Of a stretch of 37,377 nucleotides of DNA, positions 22,201-29,852 are shown in pieces. The first letter of the stretch is position 1; the number at the start of each line of letters is the position of its first letter. The translations under genes were made by a program, and so were the position numbers. Source of the stretch: an uncultured Bacteroidales bacterium (lineage in GTDB: Bacteria; Bacteroidota; Bacteroidia; Bacteroidales; FEN-979); contig CAIYUC010000153.1 in assembly GCA_903929315.1 (NCBI GenBank), positions 1 to 37,377 of the forward strand, read 5' to 3'. A model generated the notes under the pieces. That model did no database searches. It had not been told where the DNA came from and worked only from the letters and a program-made list of their open reading frames with translations.

Positions 22201-24269
22201 AATCGCATGGTATGGGGGCAGCAATTGTTAGTCACTTATGGATTTTTGAACCCGGTCAAACGTCACCTTGGGTGAATCCTACGCATGTGTTTACCATCAC
22301 GGATACGACCTATGCGGTGATGGAAATTGTAACAGACAATTTTGGCTGCCAGGATACGGTTGTTGACAGTGTTTTTGTCAAACCCGGCTTTTTGTTCACG
22401 TTTAATGCCGATACGGTCTGCTATAAACAAACCTCCCATTTCACTCCTGTTGACCTGGCCCGCGGCGACTCACTTTACTCAGTAAAATGGAATTTCGGAG
22501 ATCCGTTATCAGGACCCAGCAATATCGTATATGGATACAATGTTATACATGACTTCTCTCATTCCGGAACATTTGTCGTTATGATGAAAGCATGGGATGC
22601 TGACAATTGTGTGGACAGTCTCCTTCAGGATGTGATCGTATATGCACTTCCACAACCGGTATTCCATTATAACAGAGTCCCCTGTGACAGTAATTTATAC
22701 TTCCACGACAGTACTACGATTGCCGGCAGCGGGAATATAGCCAGTTGGACCTGGACCTGGGGTGACGGATCTGCCCCAACCGTTATCAATGCGCCGGGAC
22801 CCGGGGATGCATCCCATCTCTATGTCAATGTGGGATTCTACAAAGTAGTATTAATGGTGACCAACACACATGGATGTTCCGATACTACTTCCATGTGGGT
22901 TCAACGAATCCCATGTATACAGGCCGCTTTTGTCCATCCCGATACATTGCTTTGTGCCCGTTATCCGGTCGCATTCTCAGATAGTTCATTACCCATCGCT
23001 CTGATCAACAGGTGGCAATGGAAATGGGGCGACGGGACACCGGATACCATATACTTCGCTCATGATCCTGTATTGCATCACACATTTCCTAATGGAGGAA
23101 CATTCCCTGTACGACTGATAATCAATGCAACAGTCAGCGGAACATCCATTGCTGACAGCAATACGCAGGCTCTTGTGATCCATCCGACACCTTTGACCTA
23201 TTTTTCCAATCCACCTGTTTGTCTTAACCAGATCACCCTGTTCGGCGATACCTCAAAAACATTTGGAGTAAAAACGAGCAAATGGAACTGGAACTTCGGT
23301 GAATCTTATTCTGCGCCAAATGATACATCCACCTTTAAGAATCCGACACATAAATACGATTCTGCAGGCCTGTTTGATGTTAAACTGGTGCTAATGAATA
23401 AATATGGATGTATGGACTCCCTGACCAAAACAACAAGAGTATACGGGATCCCGGTGGCTAAATTCTCAAATTCCGTTGCCTGTAGTGATAACCCGACCTA
23501 TTTCTATGATAAATCCATCATCGGAGATACAGTACTCGGATATTGGTATTGGAGATTCGGGGATCCTACATCAAAAACCGACTCTTCCCTTCTTCAAAAT
23601 CCAAATCACATATATGACTCTACTGGACTTTACAGTGTAAAGTTTATGATCAGGGATCGTAATGGATGTATCGATACCACTGATACGGTAGTGACTGTCA
23701 ATGTAACCCCGACAAGCTCCTTTACATTTACCGATAATTATACAGGTATGCCAGGCAAACTTCTGATGGACAATTTATCTACAGGGGCGAGCGCTTACTT
23801 CTGGGATTTCGGGAATGGCCAGACCTCAACAGATGAGAATCCGATCGTCACCTATTCACAGGATGGTACCTATATTATAAAACTCATCTCAAATAACCAG
23901 TTCAACTGTTCCGACACTACATATTATAAATATGAGGTGCTCTTCAGGGGGTTATTCATACCCAATGCATTTTCTCCATCGAATTCAAACCTTGCCGTAA
24001 GGTTGTTCAAACCGGTTGGAATAAATATCAAGGAATATCATATCCAGGTCTTTGACAATTGGGGTCACCTGGTTTGGGAATCCATCAAATTAGACTCACA
24101 GGGTAAACCTGAAGAAGGCTGGGATGGTACATACAATGGACAACTAATGCCTATGGGAGTGTATATGTGGAAAGCCAGCGCTATTTTTATAGATGATACT
24201 ATCTGGCAAGGTTCTGATATCGGTAAGGGGGAATTCAAGACTTTTGGAACTGTGACATTATTAAGGTAA
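16203..24269 (+). CDS. Giant PKD-repeat surface protein (2688 aa) with gliding-motility-associated C-terminal (CHU_C / T9SS type B) domain
   Basis: About 28 W-x-W-x-FGD type PKD cores counted by eye; C-terminal LFIPNAFSPSNSNLAVRLFKPVGINIKEYHIQVFDNWGHLVWES...GWDGTYNGQLMPMGVYMWKA. Confidence 0.95.
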   Translation: MYQRVIRHFTCIAIIFALAAVRVLASPCADTQPVITGAQVVSNNQQLVLYSTPNIPGHTYSWTVTGGTIASGTGTSQISVNWGNVGTGTISLQETNPAVPCSTTVNKSIAIQPLLIAYFYYTNTSCYGDIITFHDTSVFDVAMPITNWYWTFGDGGTSNLQNPLHQYLPPFNITYTVMLVVKNSLNYTDTIYDAVYVNPDQYIPHAVFTETIPNCTYQPVQFDASASTTPITPPVTKIIHYYWDFGDPASGTSNIINDPTENPPQNTITPTHIFSAPGTYNVYLEITNKPYCKGFVTHQVVIAQSVPTAKFTYSTPTCLGNPVYFTDQSIFPAGKDIVKWEWNFGDGTFPVTINSPATPSMAHTFPGLGPYHVQLMVTNNLGCVDTTFKNVSLDPSPLSAFTQDSQCFGDTVKFTDESLLNGGPPIVSYYWNFGDIGSGFFNTSVLQNPTHKFSAPGTFTITMVTTNSSGCPDTLKKDVEIHASPFVNFTWNFGGQNNEVHFHIDSASMNMNIIGNMILWNFGDGNYGYGWDPIWIYPAPGTYNVTCSVTDTLGCKGAITKVILVPSIPVAFFSSNSPVCDGDSVCFTNLSSVPSPPFGFIKTWIWDFGDGSPQDTIHFPNNPNVCHLYATVDTFSVTLKVIDNNGFTDPYSANVIVMPDPVANFQASIACENMIVNFTDASTANGGGNIISRYWDFGDPLSGTDNTSQLLNPTHIFHNGCNKNYNVRLIIVNFNNCRDTMIKPVWVHCPPPVDFIFDTACLNQLVHFNANSGITQVDSIVSWSWYFGDGSPIVNDPIATSHLYMNVGTYIVTLTVIDHHGCVHDTSHTVRVNPLPVPGFTWATPNCQGSPLQFTDQSYVPSQYTGYIAKWRWHFDDGTPDTTITIPNSANVIHTFANPSALNHTVRLTVWTGDSCTAFIVQTITSLPHPIALFHALPTHCQGQAVQFWDDSQTNGGGNITSWLWNFGDPGSASDNISPLPDPLHTFNTGNAWYKVSLLVTNGNTCHDTISHLIFIHGLPPVDFTYDTACLNQMVHFNGNSGVTMIDSIVTWNWYFGDGSPSVPDPVTTSHLYTTTGTFTTVLTVTDIHGCIGTKSHTIHVNPLPVSNFTWNTPICEGKLVHFTDQSSVPQGYLAKWQWDFNDGTAPVTIIMPNPPNVTHLFPITSNTFTVRLTVWTNDSCTSFIDKTVNLVPAPIASFIVLPTTCADQTVQFQDNSQTNGGGLITTWLWDFGDPGSGGPNNTSTLPNPTHTYGSPGPYIVHMTVTNATGCDSTVSQTVNINQLPVAKFTADTACLGNPTQFTDISIPNSPGGIVSYSWNFGDNSTPPGTLPDPPHTYTQAGVFNVTLTIVNSNGCIKDTTEAILVNPLPIPGFTYTTPNCVGAPVFYTNTSTTPSGYLGHIAKWIWHFGDGSGDQTILWPASANTSHVFNAGGNIHTVRLTVYTSDSCHAYIEHTLTSIPSPLANFSFPTSNCASLPTQFMDGSAPNGGGPIITWWWDFGDPTSGNLNNSSAQNPIHIWMGGLTSYDVTLIVTNGSNCSDTIAYTVSVDALPVASFTADTVCFGNPTTFTNASTGGTITTYLWQFGDGSTSPNANPTYQYAQPGTFNVTLTVTTDHGCHKDTTRQVLVIPTPTANFSASSPTCAGTDSVHFTDLSSAPYGSIKRWYWDFGDGSNMNILWPGNPNVYHKYTQGGTFNVSLTVHTGDSCTNTKINPVVVQWAPLPNFDFDPVRCEHTPVQFTDLSQPNGGAPLADWSWDFGDPSSGNLNTSGMQNPTHPFSTFGNFTVKLTVTNANGCHDTISKPVSIAQAPNAAFTADTACAGNITTFTDQSVANVGTITSWLWNFGDPSSNSNTSTLQDPTHMFSGVGNYLVSLHVTNTNTCGADTSMWVLVNPKPVAMFQFGSVCVHDSTLFTDLSIAPGSTVIGWHWNFGDGDTSNIQNPYHTYQASGTYPVTETVTNLEGCKDSITIPVVARPTPVAAFTYTNFFCPAGQVNFQDESHGMGAAIVSHLWIFEPGQTSPWVNPTHVFTITDTTYAVMEIVTDNFGCQDTVVDSVFVKPGFLFTFNADTVCYKQTSHFTPVDLARGDSLYSVKWNFGDPLSGPSNIVYGYNVIHDFSHSGTFVVMMKAWDADNCVDSLLQDVIVYALPQPVFHYNRVPCDSNLYFHDSTTIAGSGNIASWTWTWGDGSAPTVINAPGPGDASHLYVNVGFYKVVLMVTNTHGCSDTTSMWVQRIPCIQAAFVHPDTLLCARYPVAFSDSSLPIALINRWQWKWGDGTPDTIYFAHDPVLHHTFPNGGTFPVRLIINATVSGTSIADSNTQALVIHPTPLTYFSNPPVCLNQITLFGDTSKTFGVKTSKWNWNFGESYSAPNDTSTFKNPTHKYDSAGLFDVKLVLMNKYGCMDSLTKTTRVYGIPVAKFSNSVACSDNPTYFYDKSIIGDTVLGYWYWRFGDPTSKTDSSLLQNPNHIYDSTGLYSVKFMIRDRNGCIDTTDTVVTVNVTPTSSFTFTDNYTGMPGKLLMDNLSTGASAYFWDFGNGQTSTDENPIVTYSQDGTYIIKLISNNQFNCSDTTYYKYEVLFRGLFIPNAFSPSNSNLAVRLFKPVGINIKEYHIQVFDNWGHLVWESIKLDSQGKPEEGWDGTYNGQLMPMGVYMWKASAIFIDDTIWQGSDIGKGEFKTFGTVTLLR
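18474..21654 (+). repeat. Higher-order coding repeat: roughly 800-bp units of three PKD domains, about four tandem units
   Basis: gatac(a/c)gcttgtttgaa-type unit starts at 18474, 19281, 20076, 20880 and 21654 (intervals 807, 795, 804, 774). Internal order is DTACLxN unit, TPxCxG..VWTxDSC unit, then CxxxxVQFxDxSxxNGGG..FGDPxSG unit. Confidence 0.8.
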
Positions 24270-24286
24270 TCATAAATATCTCTCAG

Positions 24287-25399
24287 ATGAAAAAACAGCT
24301 GAATTTTTTCGCGGTTATTTTTGGAATGTTATTGGCGGTTATTTCGGTTCATGGCCAGGATCCAAACTTCTCCCAGTGGTTCAGTACACCGTTATATTAT
24401 AACCCTGCTTATGCAGGGATAAATACCGGTTTACGCGCCCGGTTTTTATTCAGGGATCAATGGCCCAATCTTCCTGTAGATTTTAAATCCTATTATTTCT
24501 CTGCAGATTTGGGTGACAGGAGACTCCCCGGATCCGGTGGACTTGGTCTGGTGGTGGAATCGGATAATCAGGGAATTGCCTTTATCCATGACCTTTCCAT
24601 TGGGTTAAACATATCCGTCAGGATCCCTATAACCGCGAATGTTGTGAGCCAGGTGGGGATCAAAGCTGCCGTAGTGCAAAAGAGTGTCAATTATGATGAA
24701 TTGGTATTCACGGATGCACTCAGTGCACAATACGGGAATATCTATCAGACCTCTTTTGTTCCGCCTGATGCGGGCAAAAAAGTTTTCCCCGATTTCGGTG
24801 CCGGAGGCATCCTGCAATTTTCCAACGAACCGGGTAACATTGCCGGAACTCTTGGTTTTGGAGTAGACCATATCTTTAAACCGGATGAATCATTTTTATC
24901 CATGGGATCCGCTCCATTACCAAGGAAATACGTGGCTCATGCAGATTTTGTGATCTCTGCCGGGGGAGGCACTTCGTCAGGTTATTATGGAAGTAATAAT
25001 GACGAAGAACTTAAGATCAACCCTGGAATTATCTATCAGAACCAATCTAACCTGAACGCTTTGCAAGCCGGGTTAAATCTTTTAAAATACAACATTTACC
25101 TGGGTGCGTGGTATAAAAGTACCATGAAAGATATTCCGTCAAGCGCTATAACTCTTCTTGCCGGTTATCGTTACTCCTTTGCCCCTGATATGAATATAAA
25201 ATTTATGTACAGCTATGATTTGCAGATCTCAGGAGCATTGCAGGGTATGGGTGGAGCACATGAAATCAGCCTGATCCTTGAATTCGATAAATTATCATTA
25301 TTCGGCGGTGGCGGCGGTGGCGGCGGTTTTTCCGTACCGGGTGCTGCCCATAGCCGTGGTGGGGGATATACACCATTGGAATGCCCATCCTTCTATTAG
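24287..25399 (+). CDS. PorP/SprF family type IX secretion membrane protein
   Basis: QDPNFSQWFSTPLYYNPAYAGINTGLRARFLFRDQWPNLP; SVNYDELVFTDAL; immediately downstream of the CHU_C protein. Confidence 0.92.
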   Translation: MKKQLNFFAVIFGMLLAVISVHGQDPNFSQWFSTPLYYNPAYAGINTGLRARFLFRDQWPNLPVDFKSYYFSADLGDRRLPGSGGLGLVVESDNQGIAFIHDLSIGLNISVRIPITANVVSQVGIKAAVVQKSVNYDELVFTDALSAQYGNIYQTSFVPPDAGKKVFPDFGAGGILQFSNEPGNIAGTLGFGVDHIFKPDESFLSMGSAPLPRKYVAHADFVISAGGGTSSGYYGSNNDEELKINPGIIYQNQSNLNALQAGLNLLKYNIYLGAWYKSTMKDIPSSAITLLAGYRYSFAPDMNIKFMYSYDLQISGALQGMGGAHEISLILEFDKLSLFGGGGGGGGFSVPGAAHSRGGGYTPLECPSFY

Positions 25400-25585
25400 T
25401 ATTGATTAGAGTCCAATTCCTATAGTCCCTATAGTCTTGATAGCTATCGGAATCGGAATTTCCCTGAGGTTCATAACCGTGATTGATTCTGTTCGGTTAA
25501 AGTTCCGTGGTATTGTCTTATTTTCTGCAGCTATTTATAAATACCTATCTTTGGTCATTGTTTATTCGATCAAAAACCTTAGATC

Positions 25586-26632
25586 ATGATACCAGTCAAA
25601 GGATATGCAGTTCAGTCTGCCCGATCACCCCTTGCTCCTTTTCATTTCGAACGCAGGGACCCGGGACCCCATGATGTTCAGTTTGATATACTTTATTGCG
25701 GTGTTTGTCATTCGGATATCCACCAGGCACGGGATGAATGGCATGGTTCAATCTTCCCAATGGTGCCCGGGCATGAAATTGTCGGACGTGTGACAAAAAC
25801 AGGCAATAAGGTGAAAAGATTCAGTCCGGGTGCCCTCGCAGCAGTAGGATGTATGGTCGATTCCTGCAGGACCTGCGAGAACTGTAAAGAAGGTCTCGAA
25901 CAGTATTGTCTCAATGGCAATGTCCTCACTTATAATTCTTATGAGAGAATGAGCCGGATACCGACTTACGGTGGTTATTCAAAACTGATCGTAGTGGATG
26001 AGGACTTTGTCCTCAGGATATCGGATCGCTTCTCCCTTGAAGCCGTTGCACCATTATTGTGTGCCGGTATTACCACCTATTCGCCATTACGTCACTGGAA
26101 AGTGGGAAAAGGAGACAAGATCGGTATCTTAGGCCTGGGCGGCTTAGGGCATATGGCAGTGAAGATAGCTGCTTCCTTTGGTGCTGAAGTGACCATCCTT
26201 AGCAGGTCACAAAAAAAGGAAGCAGATGCGAAAAGGCTAGGTGCCCACAATTTTATTCTAACCACCAACTCTGACAGGATAAAAACAATGAAAGGCTATT
26301 TTAATTTTATTCTCGATACCGTTTCGGCGGAGCATGATTATAATATGTATTTAAGGTTGCTGAAGACCAATGGTGTGCATATCTGCGTGGGCGCCCCACC
26401 CAACCCCTCTGAAATTGCCGCATTCAACCTGATAGAGGGGCGAAAAAGCCTGGCAGGTTCGCTGATCGGAGGGATCCGGGAAACCCAGGAGATGCTCGAT
26501 CATTGTTCAGAGCATAACATTGTCTCCGATGTGGAAGTGATAAATATCAGTTACATCAATAAGGCCTATGAGCGAATGTTAAAAGGTGATGTCAGGTACA
26601 GGTTTGTGATAGATATGGCAAGCTTGAAATAA
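25586..26632 (+). CDS. Zinc-dependent NAD(P) alcohol dehydrogenase (CAD/YahK-like MDR family)
   Basis: CGVCHSDIHQARDEW; PMVPGHEIVGRV; CRTCENCKEGLEQYC; GILGLGGLGHMAVKIA. Confidence 0.95.
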   Translation: MIPVKGYAVQSARSPLAPFHFERRDPGPHDVQFDILYCGVCHSDIHQARDEWHGSIFPMVPGHEIVGRVTKTGNKVKRFSPGALAAVGCMVDSCRTCENCKEGLEQYCLNGNVLTYNSYERMSRIPTYGGYSKLIVVDEDFVLRISDRFSLEAVAPLLCAGITTYSPLRHWKVGKGDKIGILGLGGLGHMAVKIAASFGAEVTILSRSQKKEADAKRLGAHNFILTTNSDRIKTMKGYFNFILDTVSAEHDYNMYLRLLKTNGVHICVGAPPNPSEIAAFNLIEGRKSLAGSLIGGIRETQEMLDHCSEHNIVSDVEVINISYINKAYERMLKGDVRYRFVIDMASLK

Positions 26633-26648
26633 TGTCAGGTTGAAATGA

Positions 26649-26777
26649 GATTTTGTAAAATCGATAAACAGTTCTGACTTTACGCCGGCTGATCAACCGA
26701 ATAAAGTATTGCGTGAGACTCATTCAATAGATAATGTAGGGCTGGCTTTCGGTGTGAAGTTCAGTTTAGGGAAATGA
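26649..26777 (+). pseudogene. Orphan 3' fragment of a gene, possibly the last strand of an outer-membrane barrel protein
   Basis: Manual translation of an uncalled frame: DFVKSINSSDFTPADQPNKVLRETHSIDNVGLAFGVKFSLGK*; no start codon, preceded by an in-frame tga. Confidence 0.4.
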
Positions 26778-26838
26778 TCAGATAGCAATAAGTGAGCTAT
26801 TAAAAATTTTGTTACTTTTGCTTATTCTTTAGGTTTTT

Positions 26839-26912
26839 CGGGGCGTGGCGCAGTTGGCTAGCGCACTTGCATGGGGTGCAAGGGGTCGGAAGTTCAAGTC
26901 TTCTCGCCCCGA
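26839..26912 (+). tRNA. tRNA-Pro (anticodon GGG), no encoded CCA
   Basis: Acceptor CGGGGCG/CGCCCCG with C1-G72; D arm GCGC..GCGC; anticodon arm CTTGC-ATGGGGT-GCAAG; T arm GGAAG-TTCAAGT-CTTCT. Confidence 0.95.
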
Positions 26913-26920
26913 CTAAAACA

Positions 26921-26947
26921 AAAAGCAGTCATTCGGCTGCTTTTTTT
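26921..26947 (+). terminator. Intrinsic terminator after tRNA-Pro
   Basis: AGCAGTC-attc-GGCTGCT stem followed by a T run. Confidence 0.85.
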
Positions 26948-27308
26948 ATATGTACACTGTGTATATATTAATTAGGAGACGAAAGAAAAGGTATTATTCA
27001 GGTCACGGTGAAGATTTTTCCATAAAATTAATATAACATAACTTTGGTAGAAATAAATCAACAAAAACAGGCATAATTTGGGGAACTTTGTTTATAAGGC
27101 AATTTACCTCAAGTTACCTCAAGAACAGAATCAATGGGATTGGAATCAAAAATTAAAAAGAAAGGTGCAAAAAGATTTTCTTTTTATTTATCAAAATTAT
27201 TCTCTATATTTATGCTTTTGTTATTTACAAACAATATATTTGCATTTATTCTTTTAACCGGGCCACCGATATTTTATCCCTTAGAGGACAATAGAATATT
27301 CGTATATT

Positions 27309-29156
27309 ATGCGTGTAATGAAATTGATACGTATTGTACAATTTGGCCTTTTTCTGGTTTTGTTAAGCTCTGTGTCTGCCAAAGCTGAAAAACAGGGCAA
27401 GGAGCTGATCGATTCACTTGAACATATATTAAAACAGCATAACCAGGAGGATACCGGGAAAGTGATCCTATTATACCGATTAGCCTTTGAATGGCATTCA
27501 ATTGCTCCCGTAAAGAGCATTGAATTCGGTGAGAAAGCCTTAGCGCTCGCGGAGCGACTTACTTATACAAGCGGAATTATCTCGTCTCTTTTATGCACCG
27601 GTACCGGATATTGGGAATTTCCGGACTATCCGAAAGCACTTGAATATTTTTTCAGGGCATTGAAGATTTCAGAGCAGGTTGATAACAAACAATTTATCGC
27701 GATATCATATAATAATATCGGTAACATCTATGCTGAGCAGAATGAAGAAGATCAAGCCCTGAAGTATTACCTGAAAGCCTTGTCGATCAATGAAATGCTG
27801 AAGTCAAGGATCAGGATAGCCCGAAACCTCGGTAACATTGGTACGATCTATCATGGTAAACAGGATTTCCTAAAAGCCCTTGATTTTCATACCAGGGCAT
27901 TAAAGATTTATGAAGAGCTCGGGGAGAAAAGAGGAATTGCCATCACCTTGCTTAACATTGGAGATGTCTATCTTATCACGGCTGACTATGACCGTGCATT
28001 TGAATATTTTACCAGGTCTATTGAGATCTCTAAGGATGCAGGTGAAGATATTTCGCTGATGAATGCATATGGCGAAATCGGGAAATTATTTTATCAACTT
28101 GCAATGGATAAAACCGGGCCAATTATCCACTATCCATTACCAGTTGCCGGTAATAAAAACAGTTACCTGCAAAAATCAATCGATTATTCCCTGACAGCAT
28201 ACCGGCTTGGGAAACAAATCCCGGCATTGGATGAAGTAAGATCATGGACCAAGTCGCTTTCGGATGCTTACCGTGAGTTGAATGATTTCAAAATGTCATA
28301 TTATTATCTGGATTCAAACAGGATCTTTAAAGATTCGGTATTTACTATCGATAAAGAAAAGTTGATCAATAACATGTCAACCAGGAGGGAAATGGATCTC
28401 AAGGAGAAGGAGATCCAGATCAAAAATGTGAGCCTTGAAAAAGCTAAAATCCAGCGAATCGCCCTGGCAGGAGGATTGATAGGCCTTATCATTATCCTTT
28501 TTGTAATTTACAGGTCACGCCGGAAATCAGAAAGGTTATTGCTGAATATGCTCCCTGAAAAAATTGCGCGTCGCTTAAAACATAAGGAAAAACCGATAGC
28601 GGATCTTTTCAGGGATGCGTCTGTTGTTTTTATTGATATCGTGGAATTCACCTCATTTTCAAAGAACAAAGAACCGGACTACCTGGTCAGTGTGTTGACG
28701 GATTTCTTTACAAAACTGGATGAATTATCCGGCAAGCATGGGATGGAAAAGATCAAGACGATTGGAGATTGCTATATGGCTGTCTGCGGATTGCCGCAAC
28801 CGGTGCCCGACAGCATTGAAAGAACTGCCCGTTTTGCCCTTGATTCGCGTGACCTTATGCGCAGTTATAAAACGGCCGATGGGTACGACATCCGTGTCAG
28901 GATAGGAATTGATACCGGAAAGGTAGTAGCCGGTGTGATCGGGGAGAAAAAATTCAGTTATGATCTCTGGGGAGATGTGGTAAATACCGCATTCCATATG
29001 GAATCACACGGGATTGCCGGAGAGATACAGATCACTGAAAATGTATTTCATAAGCTGGACGGCAAGTTCAAAATGAAAGAACGCGGGGAAGTGGAAATAA
29101 AAGGTAAAGGAAAAATGAGAACCTGGATACTGGAGGGTTTGCTTTCCGATAAATAA
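27309..29156 (+). CDS. TPR-repeat class III nucleotide (predicted adenylate) cyclase with one transmembrane segment
   Basis: Signal/TM N-terminus; TPRs (ALKYYLKALSINEML, ALDFHTRALKIYEEL, AFEYFTRSIEISKDA); TM IALAGGLIGLIIILFVIY; cyclase DASVVFIDIVEFTSFSK...EKIKTIGDCYMAVCGLP...YDLWGDVVNTAFHMES. Confidence 0.92.
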   Translation: MRVMKLIRIVQFGLFLVLLSSVSAKAEKQGKELIDSLEHILKQHNQEDTGKVILLYRLAFEWHSIAPVKSIEFGEKALALAERLTYTSGIISSLLCTGTGYWEFPDYPKALEYFFRALKISEQVDNKQFIAISYNNIGNIYAEQNEEDQALKYYLKALSINEMLKSRIRIARNLGNIGTIYHGKQDFLKALDFHTRALKIYEELGEKRGIAITLLNIGDVYLITADYDRAFEYFTRSIEISKDAGEDISLMNAYGEIGKLFYQLAMDKTGPIIHYPLPVAGNKNSYLQKSIDYSLTAYRLGKQIPALDEVRSWTKSLSDAYRELNDFKMSYYYLDSNRIFKDSVFTIDKEKLINNMSTRREMDLKEKEIQIKNVSLEKAKIQRIALAGGLIGLIIILFVIYRSRRKSERLLLNMLPEKIARRLKHKEKPIADLFRDASVVFIDIVEFTSFSKNKEPDYLVSVLTDFFTKLDELSGKHGMEKIKTIGDCYMAVCGLPQPVPDSIERTARFALDSRDLMRSYKTADGYDIRVRIGIDTGKVVAGVIGEKKFSYDLWGDVVNTAFHMESHGIAGEIQITENVFHKLDGKFKMKERGEVEIKGKGKMRTWILEGLLSDK

Positions 29157-29191
29157 TATCTCTGTCCTTGCGGCCTCTCTGTAATTTTTTT

Positions 29192-29754
29192 ACCTCAATC
29201 CCCGGCCCCTTCTCCTTAAGACTACTCTTTATACATATTTTATTCAATAAATTATTTCTTATAAGTTCCTTTCTTTTGCAACTACCAAAAGAAAGGAACC
29301 GAAAGAAAAGTCACCGCTCTGGAAAATTTTCTAAAAAACTGCGAACACGCTAAAAAATCCGGGGCTTGGGTTTTCGGGCTTCGCTGTGAAAACCTCAGCC
29401 TGATCCGGATTTTTCCTGACGTGTGTTCTTGTTTTTTTTTACGAAAATTTTCCAATGCGGTTTTAAGGCCTTCGGATTTTTTGCGGGGACCCACCCAGTG
29501 AAGATTCCGTTAAAAGCCAGGCAGAGAAGTGAGGCACGGATTTATTTGGTAAAAATTATTTTTGTGTAGTATACCGTGACGAACGGCTTGACTGGCTTAG
29601 GAATCGAACCGAAGGTGGGTCGCAAAAAAGACGAGGCTGTCTTTTTCTTTCGTTCTTTCTTTTGGACAAGCAAAAGAAAGAACAGAAAAGAATGGAAATG
29701 TAAAAGATGTATACAAAGAGTAGTCTTAAGGAGAAGGGGTGCAGGGGATGAGGT
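29192..29754. repeat. Nested inverted-repeat element with about 110-120-bp imperfect terminal inverted repeats
   Basis: Left acctcaatccccggccccttctccttaagactactctttatacat... matches the reverse complement of the right end acctcatcccctgcaccccttctccttaagactactctttgtatacat...; further inverted pairs inside. Confidence 0.75.
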
Positions 29755-29852
29755 GCTTGGTAAATTCACCGGGGCTTGCCCCGGAATTCGGGTCCAGGGC
29801 TCTGCCTTGGGGTTCATACCATTTAATTCAATCCTTATTAAAATTACCGGTT

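Noticed and set aside
16203-24269. CRISPR-like or minisatellite repetition in the giant gene
   Set aside because: The periodicity is protein-domain based (PKD), with diverged DNA and no conserved direct repeats and spacers.
27134-27388. Small ORF upstream of and overlapping the cyclase gene
   Set aside because: It overlaps the cyclase signal peptide in another frame; its tail is the out-of-frame cyclase sequence. Could be a leader peptide but there is no support.
29282-29494. ORF MGPRKKSEGLKTALENF... inside the inverted-repeat element
   Set aside because: The composition follows the palindromic DNA and no family or ribosome-binding site is evident; probably spurious.
29588-29635. Possible tRNA 3' fragment on the minus strand (ggttcgattcctaagcc)
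   Set aside because: The T-stem has a mismatch and no acceptor or anticodon arms could be built; it is better explained as part of the inverted-repeat element.
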